A stretch of 64,000 bases of DNA from CAIMWS01 sp964409245. Its GTDB lineage: Bacteria > Verrucomicrobiota > Verrucomicrobiia > Limisphaerales > UBA1319. The first letter of the stretch is position 1; each line of letters starts with the position of its first letter. The notes under the pieces were generated by a model, which had not been told where the DNA came from, ran no database searches, and saw nothing but the letters and a program-made list of their open reading frames with translations. Shown one piece after another: positions 1 through 15,000 of this stretch. Made by a program: the position numbers and the translations under genes. The DNA is taken from the NCBI GenBank assembly GCA_964409245.1, contig CAYPCQ010000028.1:1-64000 (forward strand), given 5' to 3'.

Positions 1-2
1 CG

Positions 3-3000
3 ACCAGCGAACCGCTGATCACGAAGCAGATCCCCGGCACAAACATTTCGCTGGACAACCTGTTCGGGGTCACTTCGCTGCTGAATATTGGCTACTACAT
101 CAAGGGCTACCTCCATCCGTGGCTTAACGGCGCGGCGGCGTTTGACACGGCCATCGAAAAGGAATTGGGGCTGGCCACCGGCACGCACCTGGCCTTGGGC
201 AACTATGCGGCCACGGGCGGGGTGCCGTCGTTGAGCGGGCTGATGACCTACCTGAAGGCGCAGTGGGCGGCCAAGCTCAGCGGTTTGGGCCATGGGCTGA
301 CGTGGGAATCGCTGGCCAATGGGCTGACGATCAACCTGGCGGGAACGGTGACGGCGCAGGTGGCGGCCAAGCTTGACTTGACGGACATCGTCAAAGATCT
401 GGGGTTGAACATCAAGGGGGATGTGAGCCTGGTGGCTACCGCGGCGCTGGACTATTCCTTGAGCTTCGGGGTGGACTTCACGACCGGGGCGGTGACCTTC
501 AAGCTGAACCAATTCCATGCCAGGGCGGTGGCGGGGAGCGACCGGATCAACCTGCAGGCGGCGCTGGGGCCGCTGGCGGTGTCGGTCGGCAACGGGACGA
601 CGGTGTTCGGGCGGGCGCTGCTGAGCCTGGAGGGGGATGCCACCTACACGGGTGGCAAGCTCGGGTTTACGGCCTCGGCGAGCAACCTGGATGTGAACCT
701 GCCGATCTTTGCGGCGCTGGCGGGGGTGGACCTGTCGAAGCTGGCGCAGCCGGCGGTGAAGCTGCAGGGGCAGTTGTTTGGGGCGGCCGGGGCGGGGATC
801 AAGGTGCTGACGGAGAATTTCAATCAGTTATCTTCCTTCAAGAACCTGACCGTGGGCCAGATGGTGTCCTCCTTCCAGAGCTTGCTCTACTGGGCGGACG
901 ACTACCGGCAGACGGCTCCGTTCCAATATGAGATCCCCTTCCTGGGCCTGCAGCTGAGCGACGTGCTCGACGCGGCGCAGGCGATCGACAAGGCGTTCCT
1001 GTCCAAGGTGGACTGGACCAAGGTCAACACGATGCAGGATCTGGTGGGGGCTTTGGCCACCGCCGGCCTGACCAGCGCCGGGATCGAGTGCCATTATGAC
1101 ATGGCGACCAAGCAGTTCCGGGTGCCGGTGCGGTTCCAGTGGGAGGTGCTGAACGACAGCTACAAGAACCTGGCCTTGGATTTTGGCCTGGACTTGGGCG
1201 CGCTGACGTTGAGCACTTCGGCCAAGGCGGACTTGGCGGTCAAGGTAGCGGGCGGCCTGGATTTGGTGATCGACCTGGATGGGCTGGACGGCAACGGGCT
1301 GCAGCTGCTGGTGGACAATGCCTATCTCGAGGGCCAGGCCGGATTCCTGGTGCGGGATCTGCAGGTGGCCGCCAGCCTGGGGATCATTGCGATCACCGCC
1401 GGGGGGGTGGGTTCGGGATCCACGGCGCAGGCGTCGATGACGGCCCGGGCCACGCTGGACAAGGACAAGAACCTGGCCACCACCAACGACCGGCTCTTCC
1501 CGCTGACCAGCCTGATGGATGGGACGCTGAGCCAGAGCCTGACGCTGACCTTCGCCGGAACAGCCGGGGTGTTGCTCAAGCAATTGAGTGTGGGCGGTTT
1601 CGGCGGGCTGAGTGTGCCGGCCGGCGCGCAGATCAGCCTCAGCTTCCCGGACCTCAAGAACCTGTCGAATTACCAGCTGACGCTGCCGGATTGGGGTTCC
1701 ATGTTCGACGTGAGCAAGCTGTCGGTGGTGGATATCCTGAATGCGGTGAAGTCAGGCCTCGGCACGGTGGACCAGGTGCTGGGCGCCCAGCCGTTCTACA
1801 ACCAACCGCTGCCGGTGGTCGGATTTTCGATTCAGGATGTATTTTCGGCGGTCAGTGACATGAGCCAGAAGGTGGAGGCGGCGGCGCGCAACCCGAAGGG
1901 CGCCCTGCAGCAGCTGGAGACGATCCTGGAGGCGGCCCTGGGGATTGTGGACGACAATACGCTGGCCCAAAGCCAGCAGAAGTTCGCCTTGTGGCTCAAT
2001 GCCGACCAATCGATCAACCTCCAGCTCAAATGGGGCGTGTCCTACAGCGGCAGCTATTCGTTCGCCTTGGACATGAGCCTGTTCAAGTCGATCTTTGGGG
2101 ACTCGGTGGCCAAAGCCTTGGGCACGATCGCCCAGTTTGTCGATGCGTCGGCGGAGCTGGACGCTTCGTTTTTCGCGGATGTGACCCTGGTGGTGGGGAT
2201 CGACTACAGCAAGGTGGCCACCCAGGGTTTGGGGGCCATGCGGGTGTTCCTGCGGGACTACGATCCGCTGCAGAATACCGGGACGCGCGTGCAGGTGGGG
2301 GTGAAGGTGCTGGGCCGGGATCTGCAGCTGGGCTTCCACGCGGGGCCGGTATATATCGGGGTGACCGGTGGGGTGGCCACGATCGACAAGGATGGCAATG
2401 CCAGCACCAACCCGGCCGGTTACAGCGATTACGCGACCCTCACGCTGGCGGTGGACCAGACCGGCGGCTCGATGCTGGACGACGGGAAGTTCTACCTGGG
2501 GAGGGAGAGCTTCGGGGATAATCTTTCCGCGACCGTGGCGGGGGCCTACGATGTGCGGCTGCCGATGGCGATCGACCTGGACGGGCTGCCATTGGATCTG
2601 GGCGACCTGGTGCTCCACGCCCCCACGAAAGCGTTCGGGGCGGTATTTGACTATATGGCGACGGGGGCCGCCGCCGCCAAAGCGCTCCTGGTGGATAAAA
2701 CCGCGGGCCTGTCGGTGCAAGTGCCGGATGTGATGGGCGTGGTCAGCCAATACGGCTCGAACTTTGGGATGCTGGCGGTGCTGAACAACCCGGGGCTGAT
2801 CCTGGACGGGGTGGATAGCGGGCTGGGGGCGGTGCAGGATGTGCTGGGTTCAGCCTTCTCCAGCACCCTGCCGCTGGTGGGCACCCAGCTGGGCAACGCG
2901 GCGACCTTCATCCGGGATCTGCGGCAGGGCTTCCTGGCGGACCTGCGGTCCAAGCTCAGCGGCAACGGCAAGGCGATCAGCGTGCTGCGGGACTCGATGT

Positions 3001-6000
3001 ATAAGATTTTCGGGTCTGAGGGCTTGAACCTGCTCCTGGACGGCAACAACGACCACGCGGTCAACCTTGAGGACATCGTGATCGCCTGGTGCGACCAGGC
3101 GGGGGTCAAGATCGCGGGCTGGGCGGTGGGGCAGGAGGTGCCCGGGGAGGCGGACGCCATCCAGTTCAATATGAAGCTGGGGGGCAGCATCTACAGCACC
3201 GGGTTCAACATCCCCATCGACTTTGACATCCCGGGCTTCGGCCTGAAGCTCGATGGCGGGATGCAGCTATACATGAACTGGAGCTACGACTTCGGGTTTG
3301 GCCTGAGCGTGTCCGATGGGTTTTACCTGGCGGCCAACAAGGATCCGCTGGACAAGGAGTTGGAGCTGAACCTGAGCGCCTATTTCGACGGCGAACCTTT
3401 GAACCCCTACCGGGACACCCAGTTGAAGGCCGAGGGGACGTTTCTGTTCTTCAACGTGACGGCCGTTGACAACGGCTTCACGCTCAACGGCAGGAAGGTG
3501 GCCAGCGGGGTGTACGGGAGCCTGTCGGTCGATTTCGCCGGGGGCGCCCAGAGCCGGGTGACGATGGACACGCTGGGCGGAGCGAGCCTGAGCGACATCT
3601 TCAAGCTCAACTTCGGGGTGACGGCCCAGGCGAACCTGGCCCTGGTGCTGGAAGTGGAGGGGGTGGGCGTGCTGCCGAAGGTGGGGGCGGATCTGGTGAT
3701 GAGCTGGGGCTGGGATTATGAGAAGGGCGCCCAGGATCCGGTGGTGGATCTGCGGAATTTCAAGCTGAACATCGGCAGTCTCATCACCAGTTATCTGAAG
3801 CCGATTGCCGACACCATCGCCAAGACGCTGTCGCCGTTCAAGGATGTCATCAACGCCGTCACCACCGAAATCCCCGGGCTGGGCGAATTCATGGACGATC
3901 CGACGGTCCTGGGCTGCATCGACCTGGCGATGAAGCTGCAGGGGCGCAAGGCGCCGGATTGGACATTCATCTATGTGGCGAAGGATTTGCTGAACATCGT
4001 GGACGATGTCAACCAGATGATCCAGACCGCCAACAAGGATGGCTGGATGGTGCTGGGCAGCATCCTCGGGCTGACCTCGAGCGAACCCACCGCTGTGGAA
4101 CCATGGAATCAGCCCCAATTGGACTCGGCGACCCAGGCGCAGATGCAGGCGTTGTCGGCCAAGGCCTCCGGCAGCAAGAGTTCCACCACCACCAGTTCCT
4201 CCTCGGCCCGCGGATTCCGCTGGGACTACGTCAAGAACATCAGCAACTGGATGAAGATCCTGACGGGCGGGGATGCGATCCTGTTCACCTACACCATGCC
4301 GCTGCTCAAGGTGAACGCCCAGTTCAAGGTGCCCATCCTCTCCTACGATGTCGGGATCGCCTCGCTGGACGTCTCGCTGTTCGGGAAATTTGAGGGGACG
4401 GCGGATTTAGGGTTTGGGATGGATACCTACGGCATCAAGAGGGCGATTTCCACCGGCAATTGGACCGACGCCTTCGACAGCCTGTTCATCATGGATTGGG
4501 GTGGCGACCCGCTCCAGTGGGAAACCCAGCCCAAGCACAATCTTAATTACACTTTCGAGAAACCGGAACTGAAAATCTTTGCCCAATTGGGCCTGTCCGC
4601 TGAAGTGGACCTGACGCTGGCTTCGGGCGGTTTGGAAGGCTCGATCATTTTTAACGCCAGCCTCGACCTGATGGATGTGATCCACGACGGCAAGATCCGG
4701 CCCTCCGAAATTGCCGCGATGTGGGATTACAAGGAGGACGGGGCCAAGGGCGGCTTTGCCAACCTGGTGAACATTGAAGCCAAATTGACCGCCGAGATTA
4801 GTATTTATGTCGAGGCGCTGGGCCAAAGCTACGACAAGACCCTGGTCGATGAGGAGCTTTGGAAATGGTCCTACACCGCGCCCCAGGTCACGCCCATCCT
4901 GGCCACGCTGAAGAGTGGGGTGCTTACGCTGAACACGGGCCCGAAAGCCGGCGAACGCAAATACATCGATACCACCGATGGCGCCGAGAAGTATTCGCTC
5001 TATGGCTGGAGTGATGGTGTGCATGTGGTTTATGGGGACTACGAGCAGGTCTATTCCGGCGTGCAAAAAGTCGTGGCCGATGGCGGTGCGGGCAACAATA
5101 TCTTCGATTGCCGCGGGTTGATCGCAGTTCCGGTGGAAATCCACGGGGGCGCGGGTAACGATACGATCCTTTTAGGCCAGGCGGGCGGCAGCGCCTATGG
5201 GGAAGCTGGGGACGATACCTTGGATGCGAGCGCTTCCGAGGGAGCGGTTACGCTGGATGGCGGCGAAGGCAAAGACAAGCTCATCGGTGGTTCCGGGGTG
5301 GACTCGCTGATCGGCGGCGCGGGCAATGACCGCCTGGAGGGCGGCGCGGGGGATGACTGGGTGGACGGCGGCAGCGGCGCTGATTACCTGGATGGGGGCG
5401 AGGGCAACGACACCTATGCGTTTGCTGACGATTTCGGCTCCGACACGTTCCGGGACACCAAAGGATATTTGAATATTGACCTCTCGTATTGTGTCGCGGC
5501 GGTGACGGTGAGCATATCGGATCGGGATCTGACCGTCAGCGGCAAGGGCGGGGAATTCCGGCCGGCACGCACCCAGGTGCAATCGGTTACTCTGGGCAAA
5601 GGCAATGACTTCGTATACATCACCGGATTCCAGGCCGACTGGACCATCAACACCCTGGATAGCAGCGGCAATGACACTTACGTGGTGACCCTCAATCGCG
5701 CCACGGGCAAAGGGCCGGGCACGATCAATATTTTGGATACGGCAGGCACGTTTGATGAGATCATCGCCGAGCAGACCCAATCCGGCAGCCCGGTGGCGCT
5801 GAATCAAAGCCAGCTGAAGAATGGGCGGGAGATCCTGAACTTCGACGGCGGGGTGGAGCGCCTGACGATGCGGGGCAAGGCCACCAAGCTCAATGACGAC
5901 GGATCCATCGCTGATTTTGCCGCGGGCAAGGTCTATTTGACGACCGCTTCCACGGCCAGCCTGGGCCGCACCGGCCTGCGCCTGGTGGCCAGCGAATTCA

Positions 6001-9000
6001 CCTATACCTGTGATATCACCGCGGCCTACTTCATACTGGAAATTTACAAGTCGGTGATCCTCAACCACCGGCTCAATGCGGCCAGCGATGGGTATGTGGA
6101 TGTGCGGGTTTATGGCCCAGCCGCCGTGATTGACCTCGCGGCCGATCTGCTGGTTTCGAAAGGAACGAGCTACACTGGGGACGGCGCGGGCTGGGTGCGG
6201 CTGAACGCCCCGGATGGCTCGGTTTACAACAAGTATGGCACCGCCAAGATCCTCGCCACGGACGGTGAGCTGCTGCTGCGGGCGCTCAATGGGCTGGGCA
6301 CGCTTGCCTCCCCGCTGTTGACCAAGGTCAAGCAGCTGAACGCCGCGACCGCCCTGGCTGGCGCCGGCAATATCGTGGTGGTGGAGACCGATGACTTGAT
6401 CCTCACCAATGCCGATCAGGGCTACAGCCAGGAAAACGGCGGCTTTCAGCGGGGCGGCTTTGAAAGTGGCAAGGAACCGGTGTGGATGTCCGGGGCGCCG
6501 GTGGACTGGCTGCAGCAATTCCCGGATAACACTTACTATTATGCCCTGGCGGCCGGCCACGGGGATATCGACCTCACCTTGCTGGGGCTCAACGCGGTGC
6601 TCAAGCTCCAGAGCGGCACGGTGGAGGCGCGCTACGCCTCCGGCAATATCACCTTCCGGGCCGACGAGATGGATTTCTTATCCGGATCGGTGAAAATCCT
6701 GGGCAAGGGCAACTTGACGCTGGAGGCGCACCAGGCAGTGTGGAGTTACCACCTGGGCACGGCCGCCGAGGATAAGACGGGTCTGGACAGGGATTATAAT
6801 GCCACCAATCCGATCCTGAACACGCAGGTGGCGCCGAATGTCACTTTGTATGCCGGTTACCGGGGTTCCCTGGAGCTGACCCCCACGGACATCAACGCCC
6901 TGGGTCATGATTGGTCGTTGGTGACGATCGGCCGGCGGGATGCTGGCAACGTGATGATCCTGGGCGACCTCTACAGCCTTGGAACGGTGAAATTCGGTGG
7001 CGCGGCGCGGCCGATGACCGAGGACGCCACACTCTACAACCCAACGCTGTTCGTGAGCGACCAGCTCTATGTCCAGGGCGATGTGCGCGCCCCTTATGAC
7101 ACCGTCCAGGTGGCGGCGGATTACCTGTATGTGAGCAAGCAGAACTGGCACGATCCGTTCGGCCTGCCGGATTCAGGCATCACCGCCAAAGCCATGCGGT
7201 TTGATCTGACCGAAAAAATGCTCGTGGCAGGCTGGCTCCGGGGCACCGATTCGATCGAAGTGGCCCTCACGGTCGCTGTGGATGCCTCCCAAACCTACCT
7301 GTTCGGCGGGGCCTACGGCGGCATCAACTTCCGGCAGGACACCTCTGCCCAGTTCCAAACCTCCGCGGCGGGCAGCCATATCACCGTCGATGCCGGCAGC
7401 CAGGGGATTTTGGGCCGGATGGAGCTGGCGGGCCTCATGCAGGCCCTGGGCGCCGGATCCAAAATCACGCTGAAGACGGGAACCGTTTTTGAGCTGAAAC
7501 AGCTCAACGGCGCAATTTCGACGCCCGGGGCCAACTCTGCCATCGCCGTGACCGTTCTGGGAACCGCGATCGTGGATGGCGCCATCATGGCCGGGGTCCA
7601 CTACACGAAGGTGGGCAACACCCAGGTGGTGATCAAGGATAACGACGGGTCCACGGCCTCGGTGGTGGCGGCCAATGAATTGCGGATCGCCGGTTCCGTG
7701 AGCACGAGCGGTTCCATGACCCTGGGCTCAGGCTCCGAGGTGGTGTGGCACCAGGATGTTCTGAAAACGCTGGCTTACGAGATTGCCGGCAACCAGGGGA
7801 TCATCCTCACCGGAAGCCTGACTTCGCTGCAGCCCCAGGCCACCCTGGCCCTGTCCAGCGCCCAGGACATCGCGATCCGTGGCGATATCAACGCCATGGG
7901 TGAAGGCTCGGCGGTTTCGATCACGGCCGGGGGCCGGGCTTACGTGGAAAGCTTCATCAAGGCGCGCAAGGCGATCACGGTCAAGGGCGGCCCGGCCATC
8001 GAGAACACCAGCTACCTCTATGGGAAGGCGGCGGGCACCAGTGTGGTCGTGGCGCCGTCCACGCTGCTCAATACTTACGATGCGGGCGGCTCGATCACCA
8101 TTGAAGGCGCGCAGGACGTGGAGCTTTACGGCATCCTGATCTCCGGCGGAGTCAGCGGTGAGAATGGGGTGGTCTATCAGAACCTGTCGGGCGCAGACAC
8201 CGCCACCTTCCGGCCGTTTGGCGCCAATTACAGTTACCTTTTCACGGATGGCAGTGATTCGGCCATCTCGGTCCAGGCGGGCGAGCAGATCCTGGTGGAC
8301 ACCGGCCTGCAGGCGGCGCGGTCGGTGACCTTTACGACCACCGGCGTGGTCAGCGCCGACGACAAGGGGTTGGGCATCCTGGTGACTTCGGCCGGCGGGC
8401 TCACGGCGGCGGGATACTCGGCCACCGCCGGCGCGGGCGGGGATGTCACCATCAATACCCGGGGGGATATCGAGATGATGGGGAATATCTACGCCGGCAC
8501 CGTCCGCTACGTAACCCTGAATTTGACGACAGGCCTGCCCACTTCGGAATCATACGACTGGAGCAACGCCGCAGGGTCGGTGGTCTCCATCACCTCCACC
8601 GGTAGGGTGAACCTGGGCGGGCACACCGTCAACCAGGCCGGCGCAGCGATTGAGACCAGCGGCTACATCAAAGCCGGGGAGCGGGTGGGCCTGGTGGGCG
8701 GGAACAGCGCCACGGGCATCAGCGTCTGGCTGCACGGGGCGTCGGAGATCACGACCCACCTGACCACGGCCGCCAGCGTGATCCGGCTGGCCGGATCCCT
8801 GGATATCGAGCTTTTGGGATCGGTGGTGGCGGGCGGGGACTTCCAGCGGGTGCGGGATCCGAAGACCGGCTTCAGCCTGGGGCGGATTCTGAACGGGTAT
8901 GCCGATGACGGCGCGGGGCACGCCTCCCAATCCTCGGTGCTGGTGGAGGCGGGGCAGCAGGCGCGGGTTTCGATGGAGGTGCAGGCGGGGGCGCTGATCC

Positions 9001-12000
9001 ACATCACGGGCGGGATCGACCCGGTGGTGGCCGGGGAGACGCACAGCGGCAAGAGTGTGGTGTTCTACGGGTCGGCGAAGGTGGCCGCATTGTCTCCGGG
9101 TGGGAAAATCCAGGTGGATGGGAGCGGGCGCGTGGATGTGCTGGCGCCGGCGCACATGCGGGAATTGGTGGCTGACAATTTTGCCACCAGCAGCAGCGGG
9201 ATATTGACCCAGGACGCCACCTTGAAGATCGACCTGAACCTGGTGAGCAAGCACCAGGTGGCGCTGGTGACACTGAAGGCCTCGGCCACGGCGGACAACC
9301 GGGATACCGCCGCCCTGATGCTCGACCTGCAGAAGGCCCTCGAGAGCGCCGGGTTTGCGGATCTCAAGGTGAAGCTGCTCAACGGGAGCAAGCTGGCCCT
9401 CACCAGCGCCTTTGATTTTTCCGTGACGGAGAGCACTGCCGCGAGCCAATTGGGCTTTGAGCCGGGGACGCTGGTGGCGGTGCAGCCGGCGCCGGCGCTG
9501 AAGGCGGTGGCCCTGGGGGCCTCCGTGGTGATCAACAGCACGGGCAAGATCTACGTGGGCGGGTTCATCGACGCCGACGCGGCGATCACGCTGGCCAGCG
9601 GCCAATCCGCCGACCAGCGGGACATCGAGGTCGATTACAGCGCCAGCTTGCGGACTTTCCGCGGCTCGATGGACTTCTATGCCGGCCAGAACGGGTGGAT
9701 CGTGGGCAATGTCACCGCCCTGGGAGCCGGTTCGGACATCCGGATCGCCGGGGGCCAGACGTTGACGGTGGGCGGCACGCTGACGGCCCAGGACGTGATC
9801 GAACTGGGGGCCGGCTCCGACGTGGTGGCGGGCAAGGTGAGCCTCACGGCCATCGGGACGGCGAAGCTGGCTTCGGTGGGCGGCGGCGGCCAGATCATTC
9901 TCTGGGGCGTGAACAACGTGGTGCTGAACAGCCGGATCGGGTATGGCAGCACGACACTGAAACTGATCGATATCCGCAGCACGGCGGGCGATGTGAGCCT
10001 GCTCAAGGAGGCCGGGCGGATTGAGACCAGCGATGCCTTGGTGCGCATCCAAGGCCGGAATGTGGATCTGGCCGGGGTGCTTGAGGCCAAGTCGCTGTGG
10101 ACGGCCGGGCAGACCGTGGCGGTGGCTGCCAGCCGCCCGGGCATCGCTTTCGGCAGTGTGGCTTCCGAATATGAGCTGCGGGCGGCGGCGGCCGGCACTT
10201 TGACGCTGGCCGGAACCTATACGCTCAGCGGGTCGGCTTTCCTCTCGGCCCAGGCAGAAATGGATTTGGTGAACACCCTGGGGACCAGCGGGGCCGGGGA
10301 AAAGGTGCGGGTGGAATCAGCCGGGCGGGTGGTGTTGGGCGGCGTGGGGGTGGATTCCGCAGGCAAGCCGACCCAGTTGGGCGGATTGCTCTTTGCGCGC
10401 GACTTGGTGCAGGTGGTGACAACCGGGCCGCTGGTGGTGGGGGCCGGCTCCGAGATCATGACAACGGGCGACAACAGCCTCCTGGAAGTCCAGGCTCAAA
10501 CCCTCGACCTGGCGGGCGCCATCTATGCGGGCGCCTCCAAGTCCGGCAGCGCCGATACCTGGAAATCGGGCACTTCAGTGACCTGGACCGGGAAATCGGC
10601 ATCTTTGAAGGTCAGGGCTGTGGAACGGGTGAAGCTGGGTGGAACCGGTTTTGATCAGTCGGGTAAATTAGTGGATCGCGGTGGCGTGCTGCAGGCCACC
10701 GGTTTGGTGGATGTGGCTGTGGCCGGAGGCAGCACCGAGGTGGGGATGGAGGTCAGCGTCTTAAGCCTGGTGCGGTCGCTGGCCTTGAGCGGCCAGGCGG
10801 CGCCGAGCGCCATCATGGTGAGCACCGATCACGCACTGGAGATTTACGGGCTCATTTCGGCGGAGGATGCGGGTTCGGACATTACGATCACGGCCGGCGG
10901 GCAGGTGCTGGTGGACGGCTACGTGGAGGCTTATGACGCGCTGACGGTGACCGGCGGAACCCACCCCACCAACATTTCGGTGCTGCTGTCACAGATTGTT
11001 TGGGACACCTCCGGCACGGTGCCGGTGCGCAAGTCCGGCGGCACGCTGACGGTGAAGGCCAACGGCACGGTGGTGGTCAATGGGGCGCAGGATGTGTGGA
11101 TCAACGGGATGGTGGGCAACGTCTATTCCAGCGGCGGCGCGGCGGTGGTGGATGCGGCCAGCGTGGCCTTCAACACGCCGGGGATCACGTATGTCACCGG
11201 CCTGGTCAACGCGCGGAACCTGGTGCGGTTCACGGGCGGCGGGGTGCAGGTGCTGGGGGATGGGGCCGTGGTGGGGCGTCTGGCCGGTTCCGATGTGGAG
11301 ATGGTGCTGAGCGGTGATTTTGTGCTGGATCAGCTGGCGGACAAATCCGGGGCGCGGGTGGTGGTGATGGACGATATCACTGTGACGGCCGCCCAGGTGC
11401 TGGTGACCAGCGGCATCCTGCAGGCGCAGGAGAGCGGGTCGGTGATCTCGCTGACGGCCAGCGGCCTGGTGGTGGTGACGGCGACGCTGCAGTCCAGCCA
11501 CAACGTGGTGCTGACCTCCACCGGATTGGATGTGCTGGTCACCTCCTCGGGCATGCTTACAGCCACGGCGGACATCACTTTATCGGCCGCCCAGGGCGAC
11601 GTGCGGCTGCTGTCCTACGCCGGGCAGGGGACCGGGACCAAGCTGGCTCCGGGAGCCTACCTGGCCCAGACTGCGCGCACCGTGCAGGTGGTTACGGGCC
11701 AGCGCCAGGTGAACAACGGGACGGTTTCGGTGCCGGTGGTCAATTGGGTGCCCACCACGGTGACGGAGCAGACGGGTTGGGACTCGGTGAAAGTGGGCGC
11801 CTGGTTCACCGCCTTCGACGTGGCGCTCACCCAGGATGGGTACTGGCACCCGGGTTATGGCAAACAGCGGGAGTATTTCATCCGCTATTCGGATTACAGC
11901 CCCACGGCGCTTGGCGTGAGCGACAAGGAGTGGGGCGACCTGTCCGACTCGGAAAAGGACACCGTGCTCAACAATCTGGGCTATAAGCGCCTGTTTGATT

Positions 12001-15000
12001 TCAGCAGCAGCAATTGGACCAAATATACCACCATTGACGGCACCACGGTCACCACCCCTTACAATCCTTATACGGAAAATCCGTCCGGCCCCATTTGGAG
12101 TTCCTCCAAGACAGTGCTGGACTTCTATTATATGCCGGGTTGGACGGACAAATGCATCAGGATCCCGGTCGGAGCGGAAAGAGATATCCTGCGGGTGACT
12201 TACACCGGGGCGGGGACTTCATTCAACGAAAACGTCGGATCCTATCAAGATGGATTTGTCACCCAATTTACGCAGATCAAAGCTACTGAGGATCTCAGTG
12301 CGTCGCTGAAAGACCATGGTTCAGGAATCACTATTGATGTGTTCGGTATTCCGATAACGATTCCGGACGTGCCAAATCCCTTGGATACGAAGGTCAGCCA
12401 CACCACCACGGAAATTGCAGGGTGGTATCCGGGCGGAACCTGGCAGGTGGATTTCAACTCCGGCACCTGGGGTGGATCGCCTAATGGCGCCCGCAATTTC
12501 ACCATCAAGGATGGCACGACCGCGAGCCGGTCAATAACCCCGGAATGGGCCAATTCCAGCAATTATGAAAGCACCGATATTGTGGATTCTGTCACCCACC
12601 AGACAGTCCATATTTGGAGCCCGGTCGGATTCACCACCAACATGGTGAGTGTTTACGCCAATGGGGGTGATAGTAATTATTCCAAAGACGTCGCCTACAG
12701 CGATTGGGCCTATACCCATCACGATTACACCATTTACAAAGTCAAACAGTATATTGGTGATATTTTGATAAGTGAAGCTTTGCTCAAATCTACTTTCAAG
12801 ACGGCCTTTGACGCTGTCCAAGCCTTGGATGATGGATCCTATCTGGCGACGGTCAATTCGCTGGCCGAAAACGACTATATCAAGTCCGTTGTAAATTCGT
12901 CCGGGCTGGGGCCGGTTTGGATTGGCAATATCTACCCCGGCTCAACCGCGATTTACCAAGTTATCGATGGCAACAACGTGGGTGTGAACGCGGACCTATC
13001 CGATCCATCCTCTTATCCGGACGTTGCCTTCCCCAATGCTACAACACTTACTCCTGGGAATTGGAATCCATTAGACATTATTACCGGAGGCACTGGCGAG
13101 GGCTACATGGACGCCTTGGGCACCTGGCAAAAAAGCGGCGACAGCACGAATACCCATTTTGTCCTCTCTGAAAAAGAGACGCTCGTAGAGGGCAAGGATA
13201 TTGTGAGTGAACAATGGCACGACTACAAAACGGTTTCCTTTTACGACAGCGTGCCTATTGCCGATGGCCGCTCGCGGATGAACTACCGGGTTTACAGCTA
13301 TGGCAATGGCACTTCGCCTTATGGCGTGAACCACAATATCTACGACCTGCGGCCGCGGATGGAAACCCGGCAGGTGATGGTCAAGGTGGTTCAATCCATG
13401 TCGGTGACGCAATGGAAGACGGAGCTGATCGTGGCGGACCAGACGGTGTATGACCTGGCGCGGGTGACGGACAACGTGGCGATGCCTTTTGCGGAGTTCT
13501 CCCAAAACACCTTGGTGGCCGGGGGGGCGATCACGCTGCTGTCGGGCAACGACACTGCGGTGAGCGGCAAGCTGACGGCCGCCGCGCTGGTGATCACGGC
13601 CGGGCGGGACGTGGACCTGCGGGGCCGGCTGCCGGACTTCATGGTGGCGGGGAGCCTGCCGCCCACGACGGAGCTGACCGTGGCCAATGCGCTGACGGTG
13701 ACGGCGGCGCGGGATCTGACGCTGGCGGTTTCGAGCAAGGCCACCCAGAATCCGCTGGCCACGGGGGACATCACCTTGGAGGCGACCACGGGGAACCTGA
13801 CCCTGGACGGGATTGGCTCGGCCAAGGACACGCTGGTGGGCCGGGCGGGCCAAGCGATCGAGATCAGCGGGCAGTATACGGCGGGCAGCCTGATTGACCT
13901 GACGGCGGGGACCGCTGGCAGCGGGAGCGTGACCGGTTCGGTGCTGGCGGAACTGACCGTGACGGGCGCGTCCGGGAACATCAAACTGCAGGCCGGGAAT
14001 ACCAGCGGGGATGTCGTGCTCCACGGATCGCTGCTGACCGCGGCGCTGGGCACGGTATCGCTGAAGGCGGCGGCGGGTTCGGTGGCACACACGGGCGGGC
14101 GGATAACGGCGACGGCGCTGGATGGCGATGCGAAAAACGGCTTTGAGGCACAGACGGCGGTGGCCACGCTGGATGTGCTGGTGACCAGCGCCGGGGACAT
14201 CACCATCACCGAGCTGGACGGGGTGGCGCTGCAACAGGCGGTGACGGCACAGGGGACGTTCACCCTGGTGGCCGGTGGTGCGGTGTCCTACAAGCTGGTC
14301 AGCGCGGGGGCGGCAGGCACGGTGGCGATCCGGAGCCAGGGGGGGATTTCCGGGATCACGGGGCACAGCGCGGTGACGGCCTCGCTCCTGCAGGTGACAG
14401 CCTACGGGGCGGTGGATATGGACACGGCGGTGGACATCGTGGACTTGGTGACGTTGAGCGCGGGTCCGGTGGGCTTGCGGGACACTGGCTCGGTGCGGTT
14501 GCGGAGCGTGGCGGTGGCCGATGGCGGGGTGACGGCCACGGCGGCGGGGACCTTGACGGCGCAGCTGGTGCAGCTCTACACCAACCAGGCGGGCAACAAC
14601 GTATCGCTGGCCACCACGGCGGGCGGGAACCTGGTGCTGGGGCGGGTGATCGCCGGGGTTCACGCGGTGGAGGCGGCGGAGGCGGCAGTGCTGTACCCGA
14701 CGATTGTGACGGCGGGACAGAAGCTCGAATCCTTCGGCGATCTGACGCTGACGGCGGCGGGGCAGGTGCTGGCGCTGGATGCCACCCAGGCGCTGCCGAT
14801 GCTGGTGGGTGACCAATTGACGATCTCAGCGCAGACGGGGATCCTGAACCTGAAGGTGAGCGCCAACTGGCTGGCGAGCGTGACGAGCGGGAGCGGAGCC
14901 ATCCAGATTGCTGACGCCGATGGCTGGAACCGGCAATCCAACGGGCTGACCTTGATGACCGTGACAGCCTCCAGCGGGAGCGTGACGGTAAGTTCCAATG

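Noticed and set aside
165..167. TTG as the start of the giant gene
   Set aside because: The frame is open to base 3 with the same character, no ribosome-binding site stands upstream, and no signal peptide follows.
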